Source: Micromonospora pallida
GTDB taxonomy: Bacteria > Actinomycetota > Actinomycetes > Mycobacteriales > Micromonosporaceae
Length of the DNA: 64,000 nt
Direction of reading: 5' to 3'
Assembly (NCBI RefSeq): GCF_900090325.1
Contig: NZ_FMHW01000002.1
Location: forward strand, 5,209,001 to 5,273,000
Part shown: positions 54,099 through 62,705 of the stretch, piece after piece
Numbering within the stretch: position 1 is the stretch's first letter
How the letters are laid out: each line of letters begins with the position of its first letter
Translations under genes and position numbers: made by a program
The notes under the pieces: generated by a model
Told to the model about the DNA's origin: nothing
What the model saw: the letters and a program-made list of their open reading frames with translations, nothing else
Databases searched by the model: none

Positions 54099-54701
54099 GT
54101 GACGATCGGGCACACGGTACGCATGCTGGAGGTCAACCAGCCGCCCTTCGGTGACCAGGTCTTCGAGCGGTTGCTGCGGGAGCGCATCGTCTTCCTCGGC
54201 ACCGAGGTGACCGAAGCGTCGGCCAACCAGGTGTGCGCACAGATCCTGTTGCTCGCCGCCGAGGACGCCGAGCGGGACATCTTCCTCTACATCAACTCGC
54301 CGGGCGGCTCGGTCAGCGCCGGCCTGGCCATCTACGACACCATGCGTTACGTCAAGAACGACGTGGCCACCCTGGCGCTCGGCTTCGCCGCCTCCATGGG
54401 ACAGTTCCTGCTCTGCGCCGGCACGGCCGGCAAGCGGTACGCCCTCCCCCACTCGCGGATCATGATGCACCAGCCCTCCGGGGGCATCGGCGGGACCGCC
54501 GCCGACATCCGCATCCAGGCCGAGAACATGCGGTACGTCAAGCGCACCGTCCAGGAGCTGATCGCCGAGCACAGCGGCCACCCGGTGGCCGACATCGAGC
54601 GCGACTCGGACCGGGACCGCTGGTTCACCGCCGAGCAGGCGCGGAATTACGGGCTGATCGACCAGGTGCTGGCCCACGCCGCGCAGCTTCCCGCGAACTG
54701 A
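54099..54701 (+). CDS. clpP: ATP-dependent Clp protease proteolytic subunit (ClpP3-like)
   Basis: A 200-residue ClpP serine protease. The catalytic triad is Ser99 in AASMGQF, His124 in MMHQPSGG and Asp171 in DSDRDRWF. The YINSPGGSVSAGLAIYDTM segment forms the substrate groove. It forms a tetradecamer that works with Clp ATPases. Pairing with a PopR/ClgR-like regulator suggests it is the stress-induced copy rather than the housekeeping clpP1-clpP2 pair. GTG 54099 is preceded by GGGAGG. No second clpP follows. Confidence 0.93.
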   Translation: MTIGHTVRMLEVNQPPFGDQVFERLLRERIVFLGTEVTEASANQVCAQILLLAAEDAERDIFLYINSPGGSVSAGLAIYDTMRYVKNDVATLALGFAASMGQFLLCAGTAGKRYALPHSRIMMHQPSGGIGGTAADIRIQAENMRYVKRTVQELIAEHSGHPVADIERDSDRDRWFTAEQARNYGLIDQVLAHAAQLPAN

Positions 54702-55144
54702 CCGTCCCGGCAGATCTTCCCGCCCGGCCGGCACGGGGCAGCCGGGCGGGAACCCGTGCCCGGCGGGGACGGGGATGGGCGTGCCGCGTTTCCGGCAACC
54801 GTCGTCACCCGCCGTCCCCGGCCGGGCACGTCGTGCTGCGGTCTCCACGCCCGCGCCCGGGTCACCCGGTCCGGTCACGCTCACGCATCGTTTTGGTAGA
54901 GATTACGTTCCGCTGCGCTGCTTCATGAGGAGTCCACGCAACGCAAGGATTCGAGCCAAAATTTTCTCAGTGCGTTGCATCGGACTGTCAGCTACCTGAC
55001 AGTGAAAAATCGACCCTTGTGATAGCCGCCCGGCAGGAGGATGCTCTAACGGTCGAACGGCACAGCGCCGCCCAAAAAGAGGCGGCGCCCGGCTGGCACC
55101 GGACGCCGCATTCGACTCGACCGCACGCAACGGAAGGAGTCAAG
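54702..55144. promoter_or_regulatory. Intergenic region with 8-bp palindrome
   Basis: 443 bp without a convincing gene. An AT-richer stretch (about 54885-55010) contains a perfect inverted repeat ACTGTCAG-CTAC-CTGACAGT at 54984-55003. It could be an operator of the small membrane protein gene at 55145 or a terminator for a transcript from the left. Confidence 0.45.
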
Positions 55145-55321
55145 TTGACTGTAGCCCCTCCCGGGCCAGACTTCGAGACGACGGAACCCGACGAGGAGGA
55201 GGTCGCCTCCGAGCAGGAGGAGCGGCACCGCCTCATCCTGGCGTACATCAAGGCGCTCAGCCCCATCATCGCCGCGCTTGTCGCCAGCATCGGGACGTTG
55301 GTGGGGGTCCTGGTCCGCTGA
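55145..55321 (+). CDS. Small single-pass membrane protein
   Basis: A 58-residue protein. The first half is very acidic (ETTEPDEEEVASEQEERHR), the second a membrane helix (IKALSPIIAALVASIGTLVGVLVR). The start is TTG 55145 with AAGGAG about 8 nt upstream; an earlier in-frame start at 55019 lacks a ribosome site. The acidic tail plus C-terminal helix suggests a membrane-bound small protein of unknown role. Confidence 0.65.
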   Translation: MTVAPPGPDFETTEPDEEEVASEQEERHRLILAYIKALSPIIAALVASIGTLVGVLVR

Positions 55322-55506
55322 CCAGCGCGCCCCGCGCCCCGGTCCGACGGGTCGCGGGGCGCCTCGGTGCCTCCCGCCCGGCCCTCGCTTCCTCCCGCGT
55401 CCCGTTGCCTGCTGGCCCCGGGCGGGCACCGCGCCCGGCCGACGGTCGGACCCACCCCGTCCGGCGGGTTCCCGGCACCGACCGGGAACCCGCCGGACCA
55501 CCGGAC

Positions 55507-57483
55507 CTACCGGGGCGCCCCCACGGCCGAGGGCAGGAGCTGCACGTCGTCGCGGTTCACGAACATCACCCGGTGACCGAACTGGATCTGCACGTACTCC
55601 ATCTCGCCCCGGACCACCGTCCAGTCGCCGGGCGAGGAGCCGTCGAAGGTGGTGGCCCGGTAGTACTCACCGGGCAGCACGTTGCCGACGGCGTACCGCT
55701 GGCCGGCCGAGAGCGTGTACTGGAGCGGCGAGATCGTCTGGTACGGCACACCCGCCGGGTACGCCGCCGCCTCCGGGTACGCCCGCCCGTACACCGGGAT
55801 GGTCGCCTTGCCGGGCTTGGGGGTGGCGACCAGGCCGACGGTCCACTTCCCGGTCGGCGCGTCGGCCGGGTTGTGGAACCACGCCTTCTGGCCGAGATAC
55901 CAGATCGCCGTCCAGTCACCCTGCCGGTCCGCGATCGCGTACGTCTGACCGGTCGACGCCCGGGCGCCGTGGTCGGAGATGTGCATCGTGTTCGGGGTGC
56001 CGTTCGGACGCAGCGCGATGTCGTTGACCAGCGGCGCGGTGTGGCTCGGCGCGCTACGCAGGATCACCGCCGACGAACCACGCGACGGGCAGGGCACCCC
56101 GGCGGTGACACAGCCCGTGAAGGCCGGCCGGTTCGTGGCGAAGTCCGGGTCGATGCGGACCAGACCGGTCGACGGGGTCCCGGTGTCGATCTCCGGCGCC
56201 TTCATCAGGTCGAAGTAGTGGTCCCAGTCCCAGTACGGTCCCGGGTCCCAGTGCATGCCGCGCACGTTCGCCGCGACCGTGCCGGGCACGTTGTCGTGGC
56301 CGATGATGTGGTGCCGGTCCAGCGGAATGCCGAGCCGCGTCGCGAGATACCGCACCAGCTTCGCGGAGGTCCGGTACATCGCCTCGGTGTACCAGGTGCC
56401 CTGGGCGGCGAAGCCCTCGTGCTCCAGGCCGATCGCCTTGGCGTTGACGTACCAGTTTCCGGCGTGCCAGGCGACGTCCTTGGCCTTGACATGCTGGGCG
56501 ATGTGCCCGTCGACCGAGCGCAGCGTGTAGTTCCAGCTCACGTACGTCGGGTCCTGGACCAGCCGCAGGGTGGTCGCGTAACTGCCCTCGGTGTCGTGGA
56601 TGACGATGTACTCGATCTTCTGCCGGCCGGGCCGGTCGGAGAGGTCGTGGTTGCCGTAGTCCCCGTTGCCGAGATCCCGGTAGGGCGCCGGAATCCACTC
56701 GCAGGAGATGTCCTCCGGGCACTCCAGGCCGTCCGGGCGGGCCAGCTTCCGCAGGCCGAGCCGGTCCAGCCAGGACGTGACCGGGACCAGGTCGGCGTGC
56801 GGGGCGAGCGCGATCTGCTGGCCGTCGTCGGTGGTCCGGCTCGCGCCCTCACGGATCGTGCGGTACACCTCGTTGGCGAAGGCCGCCGCCGCGTCCGCGC
56901 TGTCCGCGCCGGAGTAACGGGCCACCGCGCCGTACCAGGCCGCCGGATCGCTCGCGCTCCCGGTCGGTCCGGCCAGATCTCGCTGGTACGACGAGAGCAG
57001 CGCCGCCCCGCCCCGGATGTTGGCGACCGGGTCGTCCCGTAGCGCCTCCTCGCTGACGCCGGTGAGCCCGGCGGCGGTGTCGAGGGTCTGCAGGGACGCG
57101 GCGGGTGGCGCGTCCGGCGCCGAGTCGACGTCGCGCGCCGGTCGCGAGTCGTCCCCGCGCGGATCCTCGTCCCCGTCGTGGTGGTGTCCACCGGGCAGGG
57201 ACAGCACGTACTCGGCGTCGGTCAGGTGCATCGGACCATAGCCGCCGCTGGTGCTGGGCGTGCCGGCGTTGGTGTCCCACCGGGACTGTAGGTAGGAGAC
57301 GCCGAGCAGCACGCTTTCCGGTACGCCGTACTCCGCCGCCACGGCGGCGTACTGCTGCTGCCGGGTGGCGGACGTGTCGGCGGCGGCCGGGGCGGTGGTG
57401 GTGAGCGGAACGATCGTCGTGGCACCGGCCACGACGGCCGCGAGCAGGATGCGTCTGCTCGTCGGAGACGTCAGGATGGGCAT
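55507..57483 (-). CDS. Secreted N-acetylmuramoyl-L-alanine amidase
   Basis: A 658-residue exported cell-wall hydrolase. It has a signal peptide (residues 1-35, cleavage near APAAAD). A lysozyme-like/SLT-type region lies at about 40-215 (AAVAAEYGVPESVLLGVSYLQSRWD). An amidase_2 domain at about 290-430 has Zn-ligand regions YIVIHDTEG, IGLEHEGF and HHIIGHDNVPG. SH3-like segments fill the C-terminus (YAIADRQGDWTAIWYLGQKAWFHN). It cleaves the amide between MurNAc and L-Ala in peptidoglycan. ATG 57483 is preceded by GGAGG. Confidence 0.9.
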   Translation of the reverse strand: MPILTSPTSRRILLAAVVAGATTIVPLTTTAPAAADTSATRQQQYAAVAAEYGVPESVLLGVSYLQSRWDTNAGTPSTSGGYGPMHLTDAEYVLSLPGGHHHDGDEDPRGDDSRPARDVDSAPDAPPAASLQTLDTAAGLTGVSEEALRDDPVANIRGGAALLSSYQRDLAGPTGSASDPAAWYGAVARYSGADSADAAAAFANEVYRTIREGASRTTDDGQQIALAPHADLVPVTSWLDRLGLRKLARPDGLECPEDISCEWIPAPYRDLGNGDYGNHDLSDRPGRQKIEYIVIHDTEGSYATTLRLVQDPTYVSWNYTLRSVDGHIAQHVKAKDVAWHAGNWYVNAKAIGLEHEGFAAQGTWYTEAMYRTSAKLVRYLATRLGIPLDRHHIIGHDNVPGTVAANVRGMHWDPGPYWDWDHYFDLMKAPEIDTGTPSTGLVRIDPDFATNRPAFTGCVTAGVPCPSRGSSAVILRSAPSHTAPLVNDIALRPNGTPNTMHISDHGARASTGQTYAIADRQGDWTAIWYLGQKAWFHNPADAPTGKWTVGLVATPKPGKATIPVYGRAYPEAAAYPAGVPYQTISPLQYTLSAGQRYAVGNVLPGEYYRATTFDGSSPGDWTVVRGEMEYVQIQFGHRVMFVNRDDVQLLPSAVGAPR

Positions 57484-57658
57484 CGAACCTCCAGGTCGGA
57501 TTGGTGGCTCCGTGGCCCACCCTGCTCCGGCAGCCAGTCCTGGTCAATACCCTCCGAGATACAGCCTCCCAACGAAGGAAAGCTTCAACGGAGTGGCCAG
57601 GCCCCCAGCAGGGGCCCCGGTCCAGGCAGGAGCAGGCAGCGACTGCGAGCATTCGCGT

Positions 57659-57958
57659 ATGCCCCGGTCCGCCCGCCAGCATCTGACCAAGGCCCTCCAC
57701 CTGCTCGACCGCGGCGACGCCGAGGGCGGGGAAACCCTGCTACGCGACACCGTCGCCTCGGCTGCCGGTGAGGCGGACAGCGTGACGACCGTAGTCGCCC
57801 TCTGCTGCCTCGGTGAGCTGCTGGTCGAGCAGGGTCGACGGGAGGAGGCCGTCGGCACGCTGCGGTCGTGTCTCGCCGTACCGGTTCCGGAAGATGTCGC
57901 GGAGGTGTGCGCCGTCGAACGGGCAACGGCGCAACAGCTCCTCGCCCACATCACCTGA
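57659..57958 (+). CDS. Small TPR-like helical protein
   Basis: A 99-residue helical protein with two TPR-like helical hairpins (LTKALHLLDRGDAEGGETLLRDTVASA and VVALCCLGELLVEQGRREEAVGTLRSCL). ATG 57659 is the first in-frame start; a GAGCAT box 6 nt upstream fits a leaderless transcript. Function unknown; TPR repeats usually bind other proteins. Confidence 0.68.
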   Translation: MPRSARQHLTKALHLLDRGDAEGGETLLRDTVASAAGEADSVTTVVALCCLGELLVEQGRREEAVGTLRSCLAVPVPEDVAEVCAVERATAQQLLAHIT

Positions 57959-58028
57959 CCGCCGACCATTCACTCTGCTTCCCCGCTGTCCGCCGACTTC
58001 GTGCCGGCCGGATGCGGGCCGCACGTGC

Positions 58029-58232
58029 CTACGGCCGGAAACGCCGCCAGATCGAGCTGGCTTTCAGCCCGGCGTGGGCGACGCCGACGTAGACCGCCAT
58101 GGGGCCGAGCACGGCGATCACACCTCCCAGGCACGCCAACAATGCGCCGACGACGGGTACATCGGTTGCTACTGCGACGAGAGCCACGTAGATCGCGGCC
58201 ACCACGGCGGCGACAGCAAGGGCAACCAGCAA
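58029..58232 (-). CDS. Possible small membrane protein
   Basis: The frame ends with two hydrophobic segments (LLVALAVAAVVAAIYVALVAVATDV and VVGALLACLGGVIAVLGPMAVYVGVA) and basic KASSIWRRFRP. No standard start is seen; TTG 58232 is a guess, and the frame is open further upstream. The composition is membrane-protein-like, but the start problem keeps confidence low. Confidence 0.4.
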   Translation of the reverse strand: MLVALAVAAVVAAIYVALVAVATDVPVVGALLACLGGVIAVLGPMAVYVGVAHAGLKASSIWRRFRP

Positions 58233-58346
58233 CTCGGGACTGCCCCCCGATTCGGTTGACTCCTGATCCGTCTGGAGACATTGGGCGGCCGGGTGCGCAG
58301 TGCCTACGTTCTCGTATGCCGATAGTGTTCTCGCTACTCTCGCTCG

Positions 58347-58673
58347 GTGGCCGACGACTTCACCATCAACCTGACCCGCGATCAGGCGCTGGTGCTCTCC
58401 GACTGGCTCTACAACGTGATCGGCACAGAGCGGTTCGATGCCATCGCCAACGAGGACGTCGCTGTCTGGTCGGCACTGCACCGCATCAGCGGCGCTCTTG
58501 AGACGTCGCTCGTGGAAATCTTCATGCCCGACTACGCCGCACGCCTGGAAGCCGCCCGTGCGCGTCTCCGCGCTGGCCTCGGGGACTACTTCGTACAGAA
58601 GTGCCAGCCGAAGCGAGACGCCGAGCAACACAACGGTGGCGACCAGGACGGCTGCGAAGAGCCCGGAGCTTGA
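58347..58673 (+). CDS. Hypothetical protein
   Basis: A 108-residue soluble helical protein beginning VADDFTINLTRDQALVLSDWLYNVIG. It resembles small actinobacterial proteins of unknown function. A TACTCT-like box lies a few bases before GTG 58347, fitting a leaderless transcript. It lies just before the tRNA fragment, on the chromosome side of the presumed island border. Confidence 0.65.
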   Translation: MADDFTINLTRDQALVLSDWLYNVIGTERFDAIANEDVAVWSALHRISGALETSLVEIFMPDYAARLEAARARLRAGLGDYFVQKCQPKRDAEQHNGGDQDGCEEPGA

Positions 58674-58754
58674 CCAACCCAGCGAGCACGACCTGGGAAA
58701 ACGCCTGCAATACCAGTCCGCGAGTGGGTAGCGAGCACCTTTGTTGATCATGAA

Positions 58755-58803
58755 GGTGCCCCCGGCAGGATTCGAACCTGCGACACACGGTTTAGGAAAC
58801 CGT
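58755..58803 (-). mobile_element. tRNA-Arg(CCT) 3'-fragment, candidate att site
   Basis: On the minus strand this is the 3' part of a tRNA: the anticodon arm with loop TTCCTAA (58787-58803), the variable loop, the T arm with GGTTCGAATCC, then acceptor strand CGGGGGC plus A and CC. The matching 5' acceptor (GCCCCCG) and D arm are missing: the upstream sequence is unrelated and can pair only by chance. A 3' tRNA half is the usual footprint of tyrosine-integrase elements inserted in tRNA genes. The intact gene and integrase are not in the window. Confidence 0.7.
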
Positions 58804-58992
58804 ATAGCGCCTGCTAAGGCACCTGTTGTCTCATCAGGGAATACGCGCGACGGCGCCTCAGCGGAGCGCTTGATCGTTCCGCGCATATTCCGGATCTTGC
58901 CGTGCCGCCGCAGCTCCTATACGCCACCCTGGTGGACGTCCCTACGCCCACTGCAGCCTGCCATGTCACACCGTCGCCCTAGCCTGCCGGTC
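58804..58992. other. Non-coding gap next to the att-like site
   Basis: No convincing gene. A frame that starts at 58741 reads VPPAGFEPATHGLGN, which is the common artefact of translating a tRNA 3' end. The only signal is the TAGCCT box at 58980-58985 that serves the next gene. Confidence 0.5.
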
Positions 58993-59319
58993 GTGAGTAA
59001 CATCAAAATTGAGTGCCCCGCCTACTTTGAGCCGACCAAGGAGGAGATCTCCTGGCTGGGCTCGCTACCCGACGCCGCTCATGAGGTGCAGACCCGGCTG
59101 TACTGCGAACTTGAACTTGGGCACTCTGGGCGGCACTGCAGTCTCGGTCAATCCCAGGATGTCGGTACAGAGCAAACGTGCTGGTGGGTCTGGTGGTCGG
59201 ACGGCACCGGCAGGGCCATCGAGGAGTGCGACCCTTGCCCTGCTGCTGGCTCTGATGGTCTTGAGGAGGATCTGCTGTGCCTACTGCCGGTAGGCCATGT
59301 GGGCAAACACCGCTTCTAG
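58993..59319 (+). CDS. Protein with duplicated C-x4-GHxGxH motif
   Basis: A 108-residue unknown protein. The motif C-x4-G-H-x-G-x-H occurs twice: CELELGHSGRH near residue 45 and CLLPVGHVGKH at the C-terminus. Two more Cys and several Trp lie between them (TCWWVWWSDG). This suggests a small metal-binding fold, perhaps zinc, by inference only. GTG 58993 is 7 nt after TAGCCT (58980-58985), so it is probably leaderless. It is the first gene inside the presumed island. Confidence 0.65.
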   Translation: MSNIKIECPAYFEPTKEEISWLGSLPDAAHEVQTRLYCELELGHSGRHCSLGQSQDVGTEQTCWWVWWSDGTGRAIEECDPCPAAGSDGLEEDLLCLLPVGHVGKHRF

Positions 59320-60052
59320 CAGAGCGCGACATCTCGCTTACAAGGTCGGCGCCTCGCGTCCGCACGCGCGTCCGGCAACGGCTGCACGCTCGGAGCTTCA
59401 TCCACGCCACCGCTCCTCAGCGTGCCTCCGTCTGGCGGCGCTGCTGCCGAGAGCCTTTCCGCCAGGGACCCGGGCCGACCCTGGAAGAGGATGCGGTCTC
59501 AAGCTGCCAGTCGGTGGCGGCCGCGTCGGCGAGCACGTGCCGGCCCTCGTCCGTTGATGTTCGGAATCGCCCCCGTCAACGCTCGCACTGCTTGCCGCCT
59601 CACTGCCTGGCGTCTCGCTTACAAGCTCTGTCACCACGTCTGCTACGTCCCGGAAAGCTACCCGCTCGGACCATCGTCTGCGCCAGCGCTCGTCAGCCTG
59701 CCGGCCGCCGGCGCAGCTGCTGTCACCTGATAGCGGCCTGCGGCGGTAGGTGCCCGCCCTCATCCCTTGCCTGCCAGAGCTGGTCCTGATCCAGGTCCCG
59801 CAGCACGAGGTCGGCGGGGACTGTACCGCAGTGCTGATGATGCAGGTCCTCGCGACAGTGCGCCTACCAAGCGGGGCAGCCCCCTAGCATGCCGTGATGC
59901 TCCCACGACACGGCGCCCGCGCGACCCAGCACAGCCTATAGTTCCACCGGTGTAATTTATAGGATCAAGCCTGATCCTATAAATCTGGCCCGGAGATTGT
60001 AAGGTTCGTTGAGGCCGTCGCCGCCGCTGCTGCGGCCTGCTCGGAGGCAAGC
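59320..60052. other. Gene-poor stretch, with promoter/operator of the Fic gene at its end
   Basis: 733 bp with no gene I can support. A 12-bp word CTCGCTTACAAG occurs twice (59331-59342 and 59614-59625). The part at about 59760-59890 reads as a protein-like scrap (ELVLIQVPQHEVGGDCTAVL) without a start, possibly a decayed gene. The last 100 bp turn AT-rich and hold a perfect palindrome at 59955-59984. Confidence 0.45.
59955..59984. promoter_or_regulatory. Perfect 13-bp inverted repeat upstream of fic
   Basis: ATTTATAGGATCA, spacer AGCC, then TGATCCTATAAAT: arms 59955-59967 and 59972-59984 with no mismatch. It is AT-rich in a GC-rich genome and lies 68 bp before the Fic start. TATAGG and TATAAA inside it could be promoter elements, so a bound repressor would block transcription. 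Confidence 0.65.
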
Positions 60053-61227
60053 ATGGACATCGACGCGTTCAGGAAGTCACCGATGGGTGAACTTCGGCCC
60101 ATCTCTGGACATGACGCCTACCTAGGACAAGACTATAGGCACTTCGCATTCGTGCCACACCCGCTGCCGCCCAGCATCCCGCTGTCCGAGCGCACCTACA
60201 GCCGGGTGGCCGAAGCAAGCATGGCGGTCGGACGCTTGGACTTCGCCGTCCAGCGCCTACCAAACCCCTCCTTGCTCGCACGCCCAGCTCTCCGGCGCGA
60301 GGCTCAAAGCACCTCGGCACTCGAAGGAACTTACGCCCCACTCGACGAAGTTCTTGAGGCTGACTACCTCGACGAAGCCCAACAAAGCGCCGAACTGCGA
60401 GAAGTCATGAACTACGTCAGAGCAGCGGAGAAAGGATTGAGGCTTATCAATGATAGGCCGATTTGCCTCAGTCTAATAGCCGAACTTCAGCACATTCTTG
60501 TACGCGGAACGCGAGGCGACGGATACGATGCAGGACGGCTGCGCGAGCGACATGTTTACATCGGCGAGAGGCATCTCGGGATCGAACAGTCACGTTTCGT
60601 GCCACCGCCTCCAGGCGAGGATCTTATAAATGGCGTCAGCGAGTGGGAAAAGTGGATCAACGCCGAAGACCACATTCCCATACTAGTTAAAGCCGCCGTC
60701 GGCCACTACCAGTTCGAGACACTACATCCATTTAGCGACGGCAACGGCCGCATGGGCAGGCTCGTAGTCACACTGCAACTCGTGGAAGCAAAGTCCCTGA
60801 GCTACCCCGTGCTAAACCTTTCGCCTTGGCTTAAAGAGCGCGAAGATCAATATAAAGACGAAATGCTCAGGGTAAGCATCACGGGCGACTACAATGCTTG
60901 GGTTTCTTTCTTCTGCGAAGGAGTCATCGCCCAGGCAAACAATGCAGTTAAGAAAATTGAGGACCTACTAGCGGTACGCGCAGAGATGATAGACATGCTG
61001 CGCCAGAAGAAGGTGCGCGGCGTTGCCCTCGATATCGTAGATTCATTAATCGGATATCCCTATATCACCGTTTCGCAAGCAGCCGAGCTTCATAAGGTGA
61101 CATATCCCCCGCCAACAATGCCATCGCCAAACTAGTCGAGATGGGAATATTGCAGGAGGTGACGGGCGAGCGCTATGGGAGAATGTTCGTCGCCCCACGA
61201 CTGAGAGCGATCTTCACGTCTAGATAG
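60053..61227 (+). CDS. Fic-domain AMP-transferase-like protein with C-terminal winged helix (one apparent frameshift)
   Basis: A Fic protein of about 391 residues once one base is added at the C5 run 61106-61110. The active motif is HPFSDGNGRMGR near residue 225. The N-terminal inhibitory motif TSALEG near residue 90 fits [S/T]xxxE[G/N], placing it in the self-inhibited class. Fic enzymes transfer AMP or other moieties to protein side chains. Without correction the frame ends at 61135 after AAELHKVTYPPP. With it, the protein continues with a winged-helix segment (NNAIAKLVEMGILQEVTGERYGRMFVAPRL) to the stop at 61227. Codons are AT-richer than the core genome, suggesting transfer. Confidence 0.85.
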
Positions 61228-61483
61228 CGGTACATCATCACCGTTGGTCGACGTTCCACGGCCTGGGCGACAGTCTGAACCCGATCCCAACTGAAGGGCG
61301 CCCCAGCCCCTCGATTGTAGGCTCTGCACGCCCTGTCCGAGGGCGTCCACGCACGTCACTGACGTCGGCGGGCTTGATTCTCAGCCCTCCGACTCTGACC
61401 TCCACGTCCGGCCCTGTTGCTGTCACCGTTGCTGCCGGCAGCACAGGGCCACGTTCGGTAGACCCCACTCGGAAGGGTACAAG
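61228..61483. other. Intergenic, nothing clear
   Basis: A gap between convergent genes. A 76-codon minus frame (61238-61468) contains GPDVEVRVGGLRIKPADVSD but has no ribosome site or family resemblance, so it is not called. Confidence 0.35.
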
Positions 61484-62062
61484 CTAGGATCTGATGTGAC
61501 TCGGCACTTGATCAGACAACCCCATTCGATAAGGCAGTTCATCCATAGCTTCCATAAGAACGTCCGCTAGTTTCTCAAGCCAGGACGAGTACAAGCAATC
61601 CCCCTTGCATTTGGAGGCAATCTGCTTAGCAGTACCCCCGGTCGGCAAATACCCGAACACTCTGTCGACGGCGGACTGCGCGTCCCTGGTCAGATATCCG
61701 CCATACGTTGTCAAAACGTGATTCAATTCCTGCCGCCAACTCTTTGCGTGAGCCACCGAACCGCGACAGAAAGCGTCCCCTCTACACATCAGCCCATCCC
61801 CATGTTCCGGCTGATCGTGAATCTGATACAGTTCTTCCACTTTCATATTGACGCTTTCAAGGCCAGCGGTCACTTGCATTACGGCCCATTGCTTCATCGC
61901 GAGTAGTGCACTAATCGACTGCTGCTCGATCATTGCGTTAACCTGAAGCTGGGCAGCCTGCAACGACGCCTTCACTTGGGTTCTAACGCCAATGGTTGTG
62001 AAGACACCACCAATAACAGCGCCGATCAAACCACTTGCTACGCCAGACCAGAATTCGGACAC
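61484..62062 (-). CDS. Hypothetical N-terminally anchored protein
   Basis: A 192-residue protein. A glycine-rich membrane segment at the N-terminus (GVASGLIGAVIGGVFTTIGV, residues 6-25) is followed by a helical region (QVKASLQAAQLQVNAMIEQQ) and a Cys-containing C-terminal domain (MCRGDAFCRGS and SKCKGDCLYSSW). GTG 62062 lies 6 nt after a CACAAT box, a leaderless pattern. GC is lower than in the flanks, which fits foreign origin. Not recognised. Confidence 0.65.
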   Translation of the reverse strand: MSEFWSGVASGLIGAVIGGVFTTIGVRTQVKASLQAAQLQVNAMIEQQSISALLAMKQWAVMQVTAGLESVNMKVEELYQIHDQPEHGDGLMCRGDAFCRGSVAHAKSWRQELNHVLTTYGGYLTRDAQSAVDRVFGYLPTGGTAKQIASKCKGDCLYSSWLEKLADVLMEAMDELPYRMGLSDQVPSHIRS

Positions 62063-62705
62063 GCTGGCATTGTGGCACCGGCTCACCACCGCTCCGCCAT
62101 CCCGTCTGCCGTCGACCCGCACTTCTGTGGAGCGGGCCTCCGCCCGGCCCGCCACGTCAAGACGGCCTTGACGGCTCGTACGGACGCTGGCGGGTCGGGC
62201 GGTGGTCTGCTCGGCTCGCCCGGGTCGACGGCTGGCGGGATGGCTCCCCCACCGCAACCACCCACGGACCGCGAGCCGCCGACGGAGCCCCGGCCATCCT
62301 GGAGCCGGAGCGCCCCCGCCGGAGGCGCAGTAACCGCAACCCCGCCACCACCCGGCAGCCGCCGACGGACCCGGCGTGCGCTCCCCCACGCCGCGCGGGT
62401 GTCGGCCGCGCGGTCCGGCCGGCTGCCGGCCTACCACCCCACCGGACACGGCCTGTCGTCATGCGGCGGCCCATCGGGCTACCCGCTGTCCGCGCCAGCC
62501 GCCGGGCGTGTTGCGTGGCCGGAGTCGGAGCGCCAGCGGAGCGACGGGCGCGCGCCCTGGCGGCGGCGCGTGCGGCCCGTTCAGGGCCGCCTTGAAGACG
62601 TACAGAAAGTTTGAACAACATCGCCGGCAGCCGGCCGCCACCTCGGCCCGATCGCCCGGCGGACACGGGATGGCGCGAGTCGTGCGCGCTCCGTACGCTG
62701 ACCGC
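62063..62705. other. Very GC-rich gap without a supported gene
   Basis: 643 bp between divergent genes. Open frames exist on both strands but are Arg/Pro/Ala-rich and mutually overlapping, the usual result of high GC. A GGCCCGTTCAGGGCC-type palindrome lies near 62576. TACGCT (62694-62699) serves the next gene. Confidence 0.4.

Noticed and set aside
58755..58830. Complete tRNA-Arg gene
   Set aside because: The 5' acceptor GCCCCCG and a normal D arm are absent; only the anticodon and T arms with the 3' acceptor strand are intact.
58741..58860. ORF beginning MKVPPAGFEPATHGLGN
   Set aside because: This is the well-known spurious translation of a tRNA 3' end.
62063..62705. Overlapping Arg/Pro-rich ORFs on both strands
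   Set aside because: No ribosome sites, no domains, and the composition is that of random high-GC sequence.
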